NCBI GenBank assembly: GCA_016801845.1
Contig: CM028909.1
Span: 24,386,813 to 24,450,812 of the forward strand
Length of the DNA stretch: 64,000 bases
Reading direction: 5' to 3'
Source of the DNA: Polydactylus sextarius
Lineage: Eukaryota > Chordata > Actinopteri > Polynemidae
Both the position numbers and the translations under genes were made by a program. Shown here piece after piece: positions 38,401 through 52,599 of the stretch; position 1 is the first letter of the stretch, and every line of letters starts with the position of its first letter. The notes below the pieces were generated by a model, which saw nothing but the letters and a program-made list of their open reading frames with translations, did no database searches and was not told where the DNA came from.

Positions 38401-41400
38401 TACTGGCTCATTTCAGGAGACAAGGTCGGGTCAGTCAGACAGTCCTTTCTACCTGGTAGCTATCAAACTTCATCATGGTGTACAGCACTTAAGAAAAGAG
38501 TGTTCTATAAACTGCTCTTTGAAGCACTGTCTAATCTTTTTATTATCGTGAAACACATACATCTTTCTACCTTCATAACTAATTATGACACAACTACCAA
38601 GTTCATATAATACTGAGTTGTCATTGAGTATGTGTATTGGGTTTATAGCCACTAAAACAAGGGTCTTTATCATCAGAATAGTACACATGCCAATGAGGTT
38701 GAAATCCATCCAAGTCTAATTTTCTTGTTATTGCTTATTGTGTAATTCACATATAGAAGAGGAATTAATTTGTTTCAGTCCCTGCCCTGAGGGTCTTTAC
38801 AATGTCATCCCTGCTATGAGTTGATATTTGACACTCCCCTGGATTTTATGAAGGAGAAATGGGATAATACAATGAGAGATGGACAGAGATATGGACAAAG
38901 TCCCATCTGAAAGCAATAAAGCATCTCTTTAGTTATTATCTGCCTAGTACCCAGAATGTTGAAGTGGTTCTAATGTTAATGGATGAATTTGTCAAACATC
39001 ATACCTCTCATTTTTAGTAGCTTAAAGAAGTGGGAAAACACCTTTATTAAGTCAAGCAGCTACTTTACAATCAGCATGACTTGAATCTTTACAGTGATAG
39101 CAATGATATGCAATCTAATTTAGACATTGTTGCAGTTCATCTGAGGCTACAGTACAAGCGGGAATCACCGTGTATAGCATGTGGCAAAACATAAAGAAAT
39201 GTGAAACTGTGTTGCCTTCAGGAAATGTTTTTTTAATAAGAGGAGTATGACCCAAAACATACTCTCAGTGGTTCAGTTCTGGTGTCAGCATGTAAGAAAT
39301 GTGTAAGATTTCTTACCCGTCTCTTGCTGTTATTCATGATTACATAAACATGATTACATAAACTCAGTTGATGCCACGCCTCTGATGCCATATTGAAAAC
39401 AAATGTCTGAAAGTGTCAAAAAAAAGTGAAAAAATAAAACATAAGGTTAAAAATAAAGATTTGCGACTCTAAAGATCTCAAATGTTCAAATGAGTATGAC
39501 TTTCATTTGAATTGATTCTCCTATTTTTAAAAGTTAAAGATCAAAACTTCAACTTTTAGTGTCAGATTGTAGTTTTTATATATTTTTTAAATTTTTTAAA
39601 GATTTTTTTAAGATTAAAAAAAGTATTGATCATGTTTTGGCTTCATAACAGATAAAGAGAGTTTGAAAAAAGCAAAGAAGAAGAAGAAGAGGTCAACTCG
39701 GGTTACTTTCCCTGGGTTTACAGCCAATTTCAAAATCAAATCACTTTTTCATTTTTATTGCAAACATGCACATTTCCACACACTTCCTCCAATTAAGTAA
39801 TTAACACTGAACAGTAAACATGTCTCCTCACTGTTCATCGTACTGTCTGGCTACAGTGGGTCAGTTTACAGAACGTCCATTGTTAGACAGATTTATCTAC
39901 CTACCATTCTCAAATCAATAAGACAGTGCAGTGAATATCTGACATAGATGTGTCACACCACTATAAAAAATCTGTTGCATGTGTTGTGTGAGGTTTTCTC
40001 CATACTTCTTATATTTGGACGAACATTGTCTCTCCAGCAGGTCTCTCCATATGCAACTTTGCATCCACTCATTAACAGGAGGAAACCAGTGTTGGTCTTG
40101 TGGGAGTTAAAACTGAGCAGTGGGTGACCTTCGCTGGCTGTAGGCTGCCGTCCAGTTCTACAGCTCTGTACGCAGGCTGACCAAGCAACACTACAGCCTC
40201 AGCATGACTAATGAGACTGATTCAGGCGTAGTGATAGAGAGAGAAACTATCCTCTGTGTGTGTATATTTGTGTTTAGGACTCACTTTTATCTCCTGTTTC
40301 CTGTGTCTCTCTCTTTCTGTATATTTCTGACATTGTGCGCTCACTCATTTGTGGGTGTGTGTATGTGTATGTGCCCACTTCTTATCCTGGCCTCAAAATA
40401 AGTGGTACAAAACAATGGTGAAAACGGGGAACTGGGCTGATAAATACAAGAGAGGGGGAGTGTGTATGAGTGTTTGCATGTGTGTGAGTGGACGTGAGTC
40501 CACATTGTTTACGAAAACACAAGTTGGATGTCAGAGGGAAGATGACTCGCAATAACAGAATGCAAGACTCTTCTATTGCTATTGCTCTCTCTTTCTCTCT
40601 CTTTCTCCCCATGTTTTTCCTCTGTCTCTCATCGGCACTGTCACTGTTTTTCTCGGAGCATAATAGTGTTTATTAATATTTATCAGAGTTGATCACTTCA
40701 GTCCAGGATTGTAGTCTGTTTCTGTGGAATTTTCTATTCTTTCTCCAAGGCACTTTTTGGCTGGTGCGTGCGTGTGTGTGTATGTTCATTTACTTCATTC
40801 CCTTTGCATCTCTCCATTGTATCTTCAGCCTCATTACCATTGGTTTGCACCTCAGTGGATAGACCACCCAGACTCCATCACATTTTGGACCTGCTGGGTG
40901 GGGAATATCAATGATCTAATGGCCACGCTTACATCATCATATCACCAATATTTCCTAAATATTTAATGTAGAAAATCTCATGAGCTGATGCATGTTAACT
41001 GCATATGTGGTGTAAAGCATCCTGGAAGATGTGGTCTAGAGTGTGTTGCTGTACTGTGAAGAAGTGGTAGAAACTGTTTCAGGCGCTGAGGATTCCCAAG
41101 TCCCATTCATTTTCAGCAAAGACAGCGTTTTCCATGACTTGCAGTTGGAGTGCCTCCAGTTGGCTCAGATGAGCATGAAACTGTACTGATTGAATCGTCA
41201 GTGGAAAGGACGAGCAGCTATGTTGTTAAATTACTGCTTCTTTGAGAAGAAATGAAAAAAGTAAAAAAAGTATATAATATTTCAGACCTCTTAAAAACCT
41301 GTAATCACTGAGCTGCAAATAAATTTATGTGCAGCACTAATACTAGACCTAATACTAGAAGTAGGAGCGAGAGAGAGTTGATAAGACTTGTTGCAGTTTA

Positions 41401-43684
41401 AATCACTTTTGGATAAAACTATTTCAGACAGTAGGATAACTTGCAGACTTGATCATTGGTTGTTAATAACATTGTATTCGTGTAACATAATTTTTTTAGG
41501 GCAGCAGAACAATCTGTGAACACATAGCCACATTATTAATTTAAAAAAAAAAATCTTCTTTCAGCTCATTTTTGGTCTCCACCTTGGTCTCCAGGAAATA
41601 TTGGATTACTGTCTGCACCACCACCAATAAATGACCAGGCCTATATAAATAGAATGACCACCTGACCATCACCATCTTATTAAGGGGTCAGATTCTATAA
41701 GGGTATATGAATGCAATTTTTACAGAGGCTCTACAGAGGTTCTTCCCTTGGACATTTGTAACATTTAACTCTAAGTGGAGTCCAAGAAATCTACAAAATG
41801 AGTCAGTCACTGAAAACTCAAGAGACATGACGTGTCATAGTATGTAACATGTTGGCAATATACTGATGTTTTTTTTTTTTTTTCTAGAGGAGCAGGTGAA
41901 ACAACTCTGGAAACAGATGGTGTTATCTCAGGCTAGAGGTAGAATTTCTCCCTTGTTTTAAAGAACTCAAGTTTTATGACTTGGTGTGAGATTAAGTGAC
42001 TTGTAAAGATGAATTTTTGTGGCAGTGTGGTGATAAATACATGCAGTGCCGGGGTGAATTGCTGTCAAACGCTGTCTAGAATACAGCCCATTGGGAGAAA
42101 CACTTTTTGATGAGGTGCAGTTTTCTTCCCCTGCCTCTTGAGACATTTTGATGCATGACACTGCAAAATGTTACATACCTCGAGGCATTTTAATGACTCG
42201 GGCTGTAGCACTTCCCCATATGTTTTTGTCTTGTGATATTTTCTGCCTCCAGCTGAATCACATGGTGCCCATCATGCTGTGAAATCTTCCTAAATTACAG
42301 TGAATTCTCAATGGGGGAATTTCTCAGATCCAACTACACTATGAATGGCGCCTGTGAACTAAATTTATTACACAGTGGTATTCATTGTTAACTCTAGCAC
42401 ATGACAAAATGGATTAATGGCTGCTATAGGCCCATGAGAGTGTCAGCTTATTATGGATTTTGTGTTTTTTGGAGCTTGTAGCTGCTTCAACTTAAAGCTG
42501 CAGGAGTTGGATGAGAAGCTCATCAGACGTCTGAGAGAGATTTCTGAGTTGCTGCTGAAGTATTAGTATGTCATTTTTTTTTTTTAAATGAATCACATCT
42601 GTCAAGAGAGACTGGAATTAGATGCAGATAAGTGGCGCATCAAAACCATAAACCTTGCTTGTCTCTGTGTCTGTGTCTCTGTGATAATTTCCGACTTCAC
42701 CCAATGATCTGAAAGTCTTAATTTCTGTCTGCCAAAGTCGGTCAACTGGGTCAAGAAGCCAACAACGTCTTCCACTTATACATTCCAAACCCACACCGGT
42801 CCAGTTCAACCTAGATCCATGTCTCACACTGCTGACCCAGCAGCTTCTAATGAAGAGTGTAATTATTTATTGATGGCCATTCATGCTGCAGTTGTATATT
42901 TCTGTTTATGTGGGTTTATGGCAGACATGAACGTGTGTTTGCGCAAACCCTGTGCATTCATTAATGTGTATTTGTTTCTTTAATTATTCATATGTTTGTG
43001 CTTGTGATTGCTGCTGGGAGGCACATAAGTTTATGTGCATGTGTATTTCTGTGTATGTGTGTATGGAAAGCAGTGTATCCCAGCTGCGTTTGGGTTTCCC
43101 TCCTCGCTGCTCAGCAGGAGCTGTGAGATGAGATAGAGCTAAAAGCATCTCTTCATATTTGAGTGTAGTAGCTGATATTGAAAATGTGGGGAAAAAAAGT
43201 GTCGTGTTGCTCAATTATTCAGTCATAACAGGTCTAAAAACGATTTGGTTTTTACCCTGGTTGTACTGTTGTTCAGCAAAATGGGACATGTTTACTTGTA
43301 TCAATTTTTTAAGTGGGCCAAAAACAAAAGCCACTTGAAGTCACTCTCTTGTACCTCTGTTAAATCGTGTGCATGTATATAGTCACTTGTGTTACCAGCA
43401 CACATTCCTCTGTGTTGGCTGTATTTGGGTGAATCCGCGTAGTGGTCTGTAATAATTGGATTACAGCTGTCAGGAAAAGCTTTAGTTCAGATTACGCAGA
43501 TTATAGTGTGCAGTCCTCAGACAGACAGCATGTTTTAAAGAGCATCATCTGGCTTGTGTTACATAGAAGGATCATTTTGGCTCAAATGCAAATGTGATGT
43601 TTGCTGACATCTGAGAATTAAAGACCAAATGTTGCAGATGTGTCTCCTCACCCAAAACATCGATCTTAACAAGGAGACAAAACC

Positions 43685-43931
43685 CACTGGGAGGAATAAG
43701 TGTAAGCTCGGACACTGATGTTGAATATTGAGGACATTGTTTTGGAGTACACGATCATCAACATTAAGTAAAGGATAAGACCTGAAATAGAAGCTCTGGG
43801 GCCGATCGCAAAAAGGCTACAGGGATGATTTCTGTCTGCTGTCATCACTAAAAGGTACCATGTGGAGTTCTTGGCCACTGATGGTGCTGAGGGGCTGTGT
43901 TTTAATGAGCAGGTCCTTGGTTGTTTTGTAT
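43685..43931 (-). repeat. Unidentified interspersed repeat, inverted copy 1
   Basis: The reverse complement of this segment aligns with 46034-46275. The central 66 bases (43823-43888) are identical to 46075-46140, while the flanks are clearly diverged. The minus-strand frame encodes the same short peptide as copy 2 (AKNSTWYLLVMTADRNHPCS), which follows from the shared DNA and is no proof of coding. Confidence 0.8.
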
Positions 43932-46033
43932 CTGGCGGTCTAGTTGAATGCCCATGAGAAAGTACAGTTATGCAGGTGAGAAGATGAAAAAAGTGCATCA
44001 GATATTACCACAGCAAACAGACAATTTAAAAGGATTCAGATCAGAATAATAGATGTCTAGAATTCTAGAAGTCTAGAAGTATGAATAGGCAAAAGAGGAT
44101 GTGAGCAATTCTTATAACAAAGCAAAGTAACGGTCAAAATGTGACACAAATCTTTTTGTAAATATGATTGGACAACAGACATGTTAGCGCCTGTCTCAGT
44201 CTGTACTCTGTGCCAGTCCAGGTGTCAAAACTCAAAGTCACTCAGATTATTTTTCACACTCACTCTAATTTTCATGGGCATGTGTGAGCGCCCTATGGAG
44301 CCCGGCTGTTGAAGAGGAGAGAGGTTTCTCTCGCTGGCAGACTGAGGTGAACCAAAAACAGCTAAGTTTAGTAAATAAAGGGACTGAAATGATGTTGTCT
44401 GATGCTAATCCTTTGACATGTATCTAGACACTTGCATAATTAGATATAATTGTATCTTTCTCCAGATGAGATGTGAATAATAGTGACATTCAGCAGTAAA
44501 AAAAAAAAAAGATTATGAGCTGTTTGGAAATACAAAATTATGACAACATATTGAACGTTAGCTTTTCCATTTTGAACAACAAACACAAAGATTAAAATAC
44601 ACATTTACAGAAGGCTGAATGTGTCAACAAATGTCCACTGTGCCGGAATAACCAAACGCCAGCCTGGATCTGTCCTCGTGGAATTAGCTGGCTTGATGGC
44701 TGATGTTATCTGGGGTAAAGCGAGCTGCCGTCCCACTGTGGCACATTAACCTATATGGCCAACTGACACGGGGAGAGCTGGAGCTCAGCCCTCTGTTCCC
44801 ACAGATCTAACTGTCTCTGTCTCGACGGGATTCCTCCACTCTGTACATTTTGTTTTCTCTCCACACCTTCATGAAATGATGACCCAGAAACGTTTCTCCT
44901 GTGGGAATCAGCAATCGTTTTTAACTTGAGTTTAACTTGAAGTTACAGCACTGAAAAATAAAGTGATTACTGCCAGTCCAGGAGAGATCCATTCATATTA
45001 TTTACTTGCTGAAAGCATGAAAAGAGAAAAAGAGTTGGATTTAGTGTGGAAATGAAAGAGATAACACACACACACACACATAATTATGTGTCATACACAC
45101 AAATACAAACAAAATCATCTGCTTGTATTGTGATCTCTGCTTTCAAACACATGTTTACACTTAATGGGTTGAAGGTCAGTCTAGTTTTGTTTGTGTGTGT
45201 GTTTTTTTTATCAGAATTATGTTTCAGCTCCACACATTGAGCATCTGGTTTCAATCAGAGGACAGCAGCGAAGGAAATGGAGAAAAAGAAGGAAGTTATA
45301 GGAGGAGAATGAAGGAAAACAATGAGGCAATCAAAGAACAAGAAAAAATTAGGTCTGAGTTCAGGCGGGAAAACGACTAAACCGTCGGAATCGAGAAACG
45401 ACATGGAATAAATCTAACCAAATGTTGATCTCCTGGCATTCCAGCTATTCCTCTGACTCTGACCTATGGGACTTAAGTCTCTCTCTCTCGCCTGCAGCCT
45501 TTTTTTCCACCAGATCTCATCGCTGCGCTGCCAGGCTCTCCCTCCAACTCCAACTTAATGCTCCTCATTTCACCCAAGCCAAAACAACAGATGCTGAAAT
45601 GTCGAAGTGTCTTCCCTCCGCTCATGAACTCACAGAAAAGAAAAAAGAAGAAAAAAAAGCATGATGATCTGTATGCAAAAATCACAATCTGGCAGTTTCA
45701 AAAACCAAATGGAGTGATCGTTTAGTGCTGTTAATGGCTTTTAATTTACTTAAAAATAAAATCACTGTTAAAGATAAATCATTGATATTATTTCCATTAA
45801 AATAATTCAATAGTTGTATACATTTAAGTAATCTGGAGTGGATTTGGAGAGAATTTGGCATCTTAGCTTTATTCTCATTTAATTGTTTTCTTTACATTGG
45901 CCAGAATAGCCAGTGTAAAGAATTCATGTTCTTCTTTATTGGCACATTAATATATTTCTTGGCTCCTGGTCAATTACTGTGGAATGTGTTTTACGTCACT
46001 CGCATATCTGTGCATCCTCATGTGCATACAACT

Positions 46034-46275
46034 ACAAACAAACCAGGGACCTGCTCATTAAAACACGGCCCCTTAGCACCATCAGTGGCCAAGAACTCCA
46101 CATGGTACCTTTTAGTGATGACAGCAGACAGAAATCATCCTTGTAGTCTTTGTGCAGCCCCAGTGCTTATATTACAGTGCTCACCCTTATTTAATGTTGA
46201 TGACTCTTAAGTCCACACTGAAGTCCTCAGTATTCAGCATCAGTGTCTGCCCTGCTTATTTTTTCTCATTGGAAT
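46034..46275 (+). repeat. Unidentified interspersed repeat, inverted copy 2
   Basis: This is the partner of 43685-43931 in the opposite orientation, about 2.1 kb apart in the same plxna1 intron. The identical core is 46075-46140 and includes ggccaagaactccacatggt. I do not recognise the family; a fish SINE or a fragment of a DNA transposon are both possible. Confidence 0.8.
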
Positions 46276-47049
46276 ACGGGCTCAAGTCAAGTTGTGACAA
46301 AATGTCTTTTTATGTCTTTTATGTGCTTTTCTCAATTTGTATTGTCATTGTATCTTCAATAATAGAAGGTGGTGTGTGTGAGTGCTTGTGCATGAATGTG
46401 TGTGATGCAGATGCTGGTAGTTCTGTTGCTGTTAGAGCAGACTGCACAGCCACATGTCTGCACAAAGTCCACTCTCTCCCTCTCTCTGTTTGTGTGTGTG
46501 TGTGTGCTCCAGCAGGTCAAGGCTCTGAGTAGCCCAGTCTGTTTGACAGATGTTTAAGATCCCTGCTAAACCTCCCTCCTTCCTTCCCAGTCGGACACAC
46601 ACAACACAAACACACACCGTCACCGTCCTCTCTCTGTGTTTCATACACCCTGACAAACAAACATGCACACACACGCACTCACTCATTAACAACCAATTAG
46701 AGAGCAGATATTGGCTCACAGGGAGAAACTAAAGGCCAACCAGTGTTGTTCTCCGCTTCCACCGCCAAGTCACAACAAATACCTGGATGTAGGCCAGAGG
46801 AGTGTGTGAGTGCGTGTGTGAGTGTGGTCGTGCATGTTGTTGACTTCTACCCAACTTTGGCAGTCCATTCTCGTCTTCTTGCTTTATTAAAAAAGATACA
46901 CACACACACACAGAAACCCTCGCATAATTAAATGCATTTTTCCACTCTGCAAGTCTTGTTGTTCATTGCATCAGCCAGCGCGTCTCAGTAGTACAACTCT
47001 CACTTCAGCATTATCTTTCTCACATGGGACTGAGAAGTGAGCTATGTTT

Positions 47050-47078
47050 AACACACACACACACACACACACACACAC
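47050..47078 (+). repeat. (AC)n microsatellite
   Basis: A perfect tract; a CT-rich repeat follows at about 47182-47200. Confidence 0.95.
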
Positions 47079-48423
47079 TCAGAGAAACACTAGCTCAGGG
47101 GACCAGAACGATGTGTTTATGCTAGTGTTGGATGATGAGATGCTTGAGACTTTTGGTTCTCTGGAGAGCATGTTGACAACTTCTCTCTCTCTCTCTCTCT
47201 TTCTGTTTTTCTCTCTGTCTTTCTGTCTAACGTGCTGTCTCTTTCTCTCTCTCCTCCTCTGTGTGTGAGATGTGATTTCTTACATCTCTGCAAATGAATG
47301 AAGGTTCAGAGGGAAAAAAATCTGCTGACAATTTAAGTCGATTAGACAGATGTAGCTGCTTTCATTCCCAATAAAGTGCACTGCAGTGAACTGAGAACAG
47401 AGAGGGAAAGAGAGATGAACACACATTTTAACACAGGAAGAGTACAGAAACAGTGATTCTTGCAGCGTTCAATAAGATTTTACTGTTACGTTTTTTTATG
47501 GAACCATGAAAAGCCTATCTCAACTCAACATATATGTGTGTGTGTGTGTGTGAATTTAAAAAATCGTATAGCACACACATACAGAAGCAACAGTAACTCT
47601 GGCAGCAGCTTGATATGACACCAATTAAAATGTGGCAAATGTGGTTCTTCTTCATGGCTCAAAGACCAATTTATATTGTCTGTCAGCAGCTAAAACTCCA
47701 GCGATCGGCAACCAGAAAAAGACATGCATTCAATTCAACTTGAAAGTATTTACTGTGTGGTGGTTTGTAATGCACAGTGTGGTTTGAGCTGATATGGAGC
47801 ATGTTAGCATCCATCTATGTCCTAGTTAAACCAGGATCAGTTAGCAGTAATAAATTATATGCACTTGTATTGTAAGGTGTTTTTTAATTGGATTCACAAA
47901 CGCGCTGAAGGATAGTGCAGATGTGCTTTTACAATGGTTATTATAACTCTGGTAATGTTGGTAATGTCTTCTGAAACCACAGTGCGGTCACTGCAGCTCT
48001 CACGCTAACACGGTTAATGGACGATTCATAGGGCTGAATCCAAACTCTCTCTCTTTCTATCACTCTGTATCTCTCTCTATCTCTCCCTCCCTGGGTTGAG
48101 GCTCATTAGTGGCTACAAGAGCGCTGTTGACCCCTGGCCTTTCCCTATGTCTCTCCTCTCTATCTCTCCTCGCTCTTCCTCTTTTTTTTCCTCTCTCTGT
48201 CTCCTCTCCTTTCCCTTCATCTCACTTGCCCCACTCTTTCCCTCATCACCCCATCATCACTCACCCAGCAAGAGTTTGGCAGGGGTCTGTGTGTAGTGCA
48301 TATGTGTGTGTTGGGGTGTGTGTGTGTTGCCAGGGGCAAGCTTGCGCCTGTGTACAGCAGAGGTCTTAAGCAAGGACAACACAGGGGACTCTGTCCTTGT
48401 CTAACCCCCTGGAAATAGAACAA

Positions 48424-48424
<1 letters not shown>

Positions 48425-48466
<42 letters not shown>
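48425..48466 (+). repeat. (GT)n microsatellite
   Basis: A perfect tract of about 42 bases in the large plxna1 intron. Confidence 0.97.
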
Positions 48467-48467
<1 letters not shown>

Positions 48468-49924
48468 CTGTGTAATAATGCAATGTACAGTGTCCTGAGT
48501 ATGAGCTATAGTTGGTAATAATTATAGCATGGTCAGAGGTCCACCAGGCCAACAGGGACAAACTATATGGAGCTTATAAAAGCACTAATAAAAGACTACA
48601 GCAGGTCACTTAATGTGAGGGACACTAAAGGATTTTTACACAGATTTAAACAACAAAATCTGTTTAATCATGCAAATGAAGATACAAATGTGGAAATAAT
48701 GTTTTCTCAAGTGAACAAATGATAGTAAAATGTTTTGTTTTGACTTGTTTGTGTCCGGATAAAATGCTTTTTAATGCACTTTTACTTTTTTAGTTATAGT
48801 GCAGTTTTCTCTGATTCACTGGGATCAGATAAATGCATCAGCTTCTGGTGTCATACGTGTTGGATGTTGCATGTGTTGAAATCACTGGAGCCATTTCTCT
48901 CAGGCTCATCAGCTAATGTTGCTGTAGCTTCAGCTGCTGCTGAAGGATGCAGTTTTCATTAAGCATCTACTGAAGTTACTGAGTGGGTGTGCACCATGTG
49001 GTCGCAAGAGACAGATGTATTTGCACCTTTTTGACATCTGGATGCATTTGATGCAGTTACTGGGATTGGATTGCTATCTGATGCAGGCAGAACTGTGACA
49101 ATGGTTGAAGATGATCATGACCTGCACCTGCCCACAACAGAAGGTGGTCTTCAGTAGCTTCTGTACCAGCAGCTGAAAACACCCCAGTGTCTCCTCACTG
49201 AGTAGCTATAGAAGATGATGATAGAGCAGACAGGCTGCAGGAAATACATGTCTACAAGGCACACAACAGCTAGCAGATGTCAGGTCTGTGTGAGGCCACA
49301 TTTGTCTGCAGTGAAAACACGTCGACTGAACGCTCCACTGTGCCTCAATCTGAGCTGTTGACTCTACGGTAATGATGCAAGTCAGGCTAAACATAACAAA
49401 CCATTAGTGTCCTCAGCGTGCCGGCAATGGCGCTGGGAAGATGGTGATCTCACTTCTGCGTGCGTGTGTGCGTGAACTTGACAAACACCGGGAATGCAGA
49501 TTAGTTTACAAGAACGAGGCGCCTGGTGTAAATAAATCCAGACCAAATGATGCTATTGCAAGCTACTATTATAAACAGTTTTGACTCTGGTTATGTTCCT
49601 TAAAACTTTATGTTTCAACTTTAAGTCGATGGCAGACAGAGGTTTCAGTGGAGCGGAACACCAGTGGTTGTGGTTCACATGCTCAGTAGTCCTCTTTTAG
49701 CCACATAATTTATTTTCATCTTAGTGGAGAGACCTCTGCATCACATTTAATTATTTATCTCAACCATCATGTGACCTGTATGTACTTGCAACTGAGGATT
49801 ATCGTCCCGATAAACGGAGGAAGGAAAGACAGTGTCAGAGAGCTGCAGGCATGTGAAAGCAGGAAGTAAAAACAGAATAACCCTCTGGGACAGACATGAT
49901 TTCCCAGCGGTCAGTTTCTGTGAA

Positions 49925-50310
49925 CTGTGATAGAAAAAAAGAGAAAAGGATGAGGGAAGTATGTGAACACAGGGAAAGAGAAGAGGGAATAGAAGGTTTA
50001 GCAGAGAGAGAGAGAGAGGAAATGAGTGAAAGAAATGAATAGAGGTCTGGTTCTGGTCTGTCTTTATCAGAGGAAACAAGGGGAACTGTATGGCAGGAAC
50101 CCAAGGCCAGGGTTCATACTGTCACTGAGCCATGGCCATCTCTCACTCTCTCTCTCCCCTCTCTCTCTATTCCCTCTTCTCCCCCTCTTCTTCTTCACTC
50201 TTCTCCTGATTTCAAATGTTCTATTCTCCTATTTTCTCTCCATCTCCTCTGCATCATTTCTCTCACCTTTCCTTCATTTACAAGCTCTTTGTCTTTGTCC
50301 CCCTCTTTTT
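49925..50310 (+). repeat. Adjacent polypurine and polypyrimidine tracts
   Basis: 49927-50045 is almost all A/G, including (GA)n at 50002-50020. 50132-50310 is almost all C/T, including (CT)n around 50134-50168. Being roughly complementary, they could pair as a long imperfect hairpin. Confidence 0.7.
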
Positions 50311-50824
50311 ACTCAGTTACAAAACTGAGAATGTGTATGTAAATCATGTAAAAAAAAATAGCCAAAGTAAGTGTGTGTGTGTGTGTGTGTGTTGCTCATT
50401 TTGCCTTACTTCTGTGTCTTTACTCATTGAAGTTAAACTTTGCTGTGTTTCTGGCTGCCTTTGAAAGTCTGGTAGATGGCAGACAATGTCCGCCATGGGC
50501 GTTTTCGCAGCCTTTTTTTAAGCCTGCAACACACACACAAACATACACACACATACTCAAACTGGCACGCACAAACACACTTGCTCCCTGACAGCTTTGC
50601 AGTTTTGGAGGGGTGGGGTGATTGATTAGTCTCTATGGAGACGATACGTCTTGTAATGAACAAGAGAACACTGGCATGTTAATTTGTGTAGTGTGGGAGG
50701 CTCAATCGTTCTTGTGAGTGTAAGTCTATTAGATTATGCATGTGTTTTTATGTGAATGGAATTTTTATTTCTTTCAGTTTCCACATCTCTTAGTGAGTTA
50801 CTTATATGTGTCCAACCAACCCTT

Positions 50825-51185
50825 CATTTGCAGCCACTTAACCGGTTCAGGTGGTGGTGGCATCAGACCAAACTAGGTAGTCCAGGTGACTCTCTCCCTA
50901 GCGACACTTTACCTCACACCTCCGGGGATCCTGAAGCATTCCTAGGCTGCGTGAAATATATGATCACTCCAATGTGTTCTGGATCTACTCCAAGGTCTCC
51001 TCCCAGTTCGAACCCTCCACTGGGATACACCCAGGAGACTGATTCTGATCAGTTGCCCAAACCACCTCAACTAGCACATTGATGCAAAGCAGCAGTGGTT
51101 ATACTTTGAGCTCCCTCCAAGTGTTTGAGCTCCTAACATTATCTTTAGAGCTGAACCTGCCAACTCTTCTTCACCACAATCTCAT
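50825..51185 (-). mobile_element. Non-LTR LINE, reverse transcriptase ORF tail, same family, antisense
   Basis: The minus strand reads TGRRPWSRSRTHWSDHIF (about 51008 down to 50955), equivalent to IGRRTWGRPRTCFRDYVS in the 60.1 kb copy. The + strand text (for example cagttgcccaaaccacctca at 51051-51070) is the reverse complement of the same fish consensus. Internal stops show it is dead. It lies in the intron between the two plxna1 coding exons, about 1.5 kb before the second. Confidence 0.7.
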
Positions 51186-51843
51186 AGAGATTCTGAATAC
51201 TTCTGATGCTGCACTGAGTGTATGTGGCTGGGTCTGGGGCCGGGTGACGAGACTAGTGTTATGACCTAGGAATGCATTCCTTCACCTGCGGGGGTCAATT
51301 TGCTTGTTAAAAACCACCACAGTGGAAATGTTGATGTTCATAGCTGTTGTAATATAGAAGAGTTTTCATTCCTTTCAGGCTATTGTGGAAGCGTATGCGG
51401 TTTTGATGAACTAAATGTGACGAATTGCAAAGGACACAGAAACAGCAGAGGAGTCACGGTGCATCATGTGGAATTAAACGTGGCTCCAGTAAAGACAAGA
51501 GAATGATGAAGTGATGAAGAGAGAAAACAAACATAAACATATTTTCTATATGCAATAATTTAACAGCATCCAACTGGAGAACGAGCGCCACAGATCCACC
51601 CATCTCGTAAAATTAGTGTAACCACATTAGATTATGTTTTTAAGATTTTCTGGAAAATTTTTGTCAGATGGAAATGTGTGTAGACATATGAAAGCTGTGT
51701 ATTTCCTAGTGTGCGCCTCAGCAGGTGTGTGTGAGGTCACCACGTTAATAGAGATGCTGTCGATTATCTGCACTACATATGTCAAAGTCATTGGAACCTC
51801 CTGATGCGTACATAGTGATCACATGCTTTTAATGACATGCCTG

Positions 51844-51845
<2 letters not shown>

Positions 51846-51880
<35 letters not shown>
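51846..51880 (+). repeat. (AC)n microsatellite
   Basis: A perfect tract of 35 bases, about 750 bases before the second coding exon. Confidence 0.97.
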
Positions 51881-51883
<3 letters not shown>

Positions 51884-52599
51884 TATGTTCATAAATCAGG
51901 CATGACATATCAGCATACCAAGGTGGTGATGTGCCTCTATGAGACACTTTGATTATGATATGCTAATCTGACCTATAATTTACTTGCTGTCATTGCTCTG
52001 TCATCTCTGCCAGTGTCCTGCTCGCATGCTCGCCCTCCCCTCCATATTTATTTCAGTTCCATCTGATTTACTGCCTCTATTGGCTTGTCTCTTATTAGAA
52101 AATACACTGCCAACGTTGTATACAAAGAAATCAATATTTAAAACATTAGCAAACAACTGTTCATTCATTCAAACCATGCCCAGATGCTGAATTGCTTGGG
52201 TTTGACATCATGTACTATGAAATAATCAAAGGCTGTAATGGAGGGGAAAGTACCCGTCACAGAGGAGCTAACTGCACACTGCTTGGATTGTGCTTTTTGT
52301 CCTTAATGAAAGACAAATATCACTCTCTGTGCTTGTCTACTAGTTTTCAGAAAAGTAAAGCATAAAGGAGTTTAGGAAACTGAAGTTAATTTTCCCAACG
52401 GTGCCCATTAATGTCACACCACATCTCGCTGAATCTAGAGCGGCTTGGCTTCACTCCAGCACCATAAAATGTCTACTAAGTGCTGGGGAGAGCAAAAGCC
52501 CACCCACCTCCCACACCCACCCTTATTTAAGAATTAATGTTAGTTTAACGAGAAAAGGGATTTAAAGTCTTAATGCTTGAGTTAATGGCTTTCTGTCCT

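Noticed and set aside
43666..43998. 110-codon ORF sharing a peptide with the ORF at 45926-46210
   Set aside because: The shared peptide comes from the 66-base identical repeat core. The flanks diverge with no sign of protein-level constraint.
44056..44069. 14-base palindrome TCTAGAATTCTAGA
   Set aside because: Short, low-complexity and isolated; expected by chance in AT-rich DNA.
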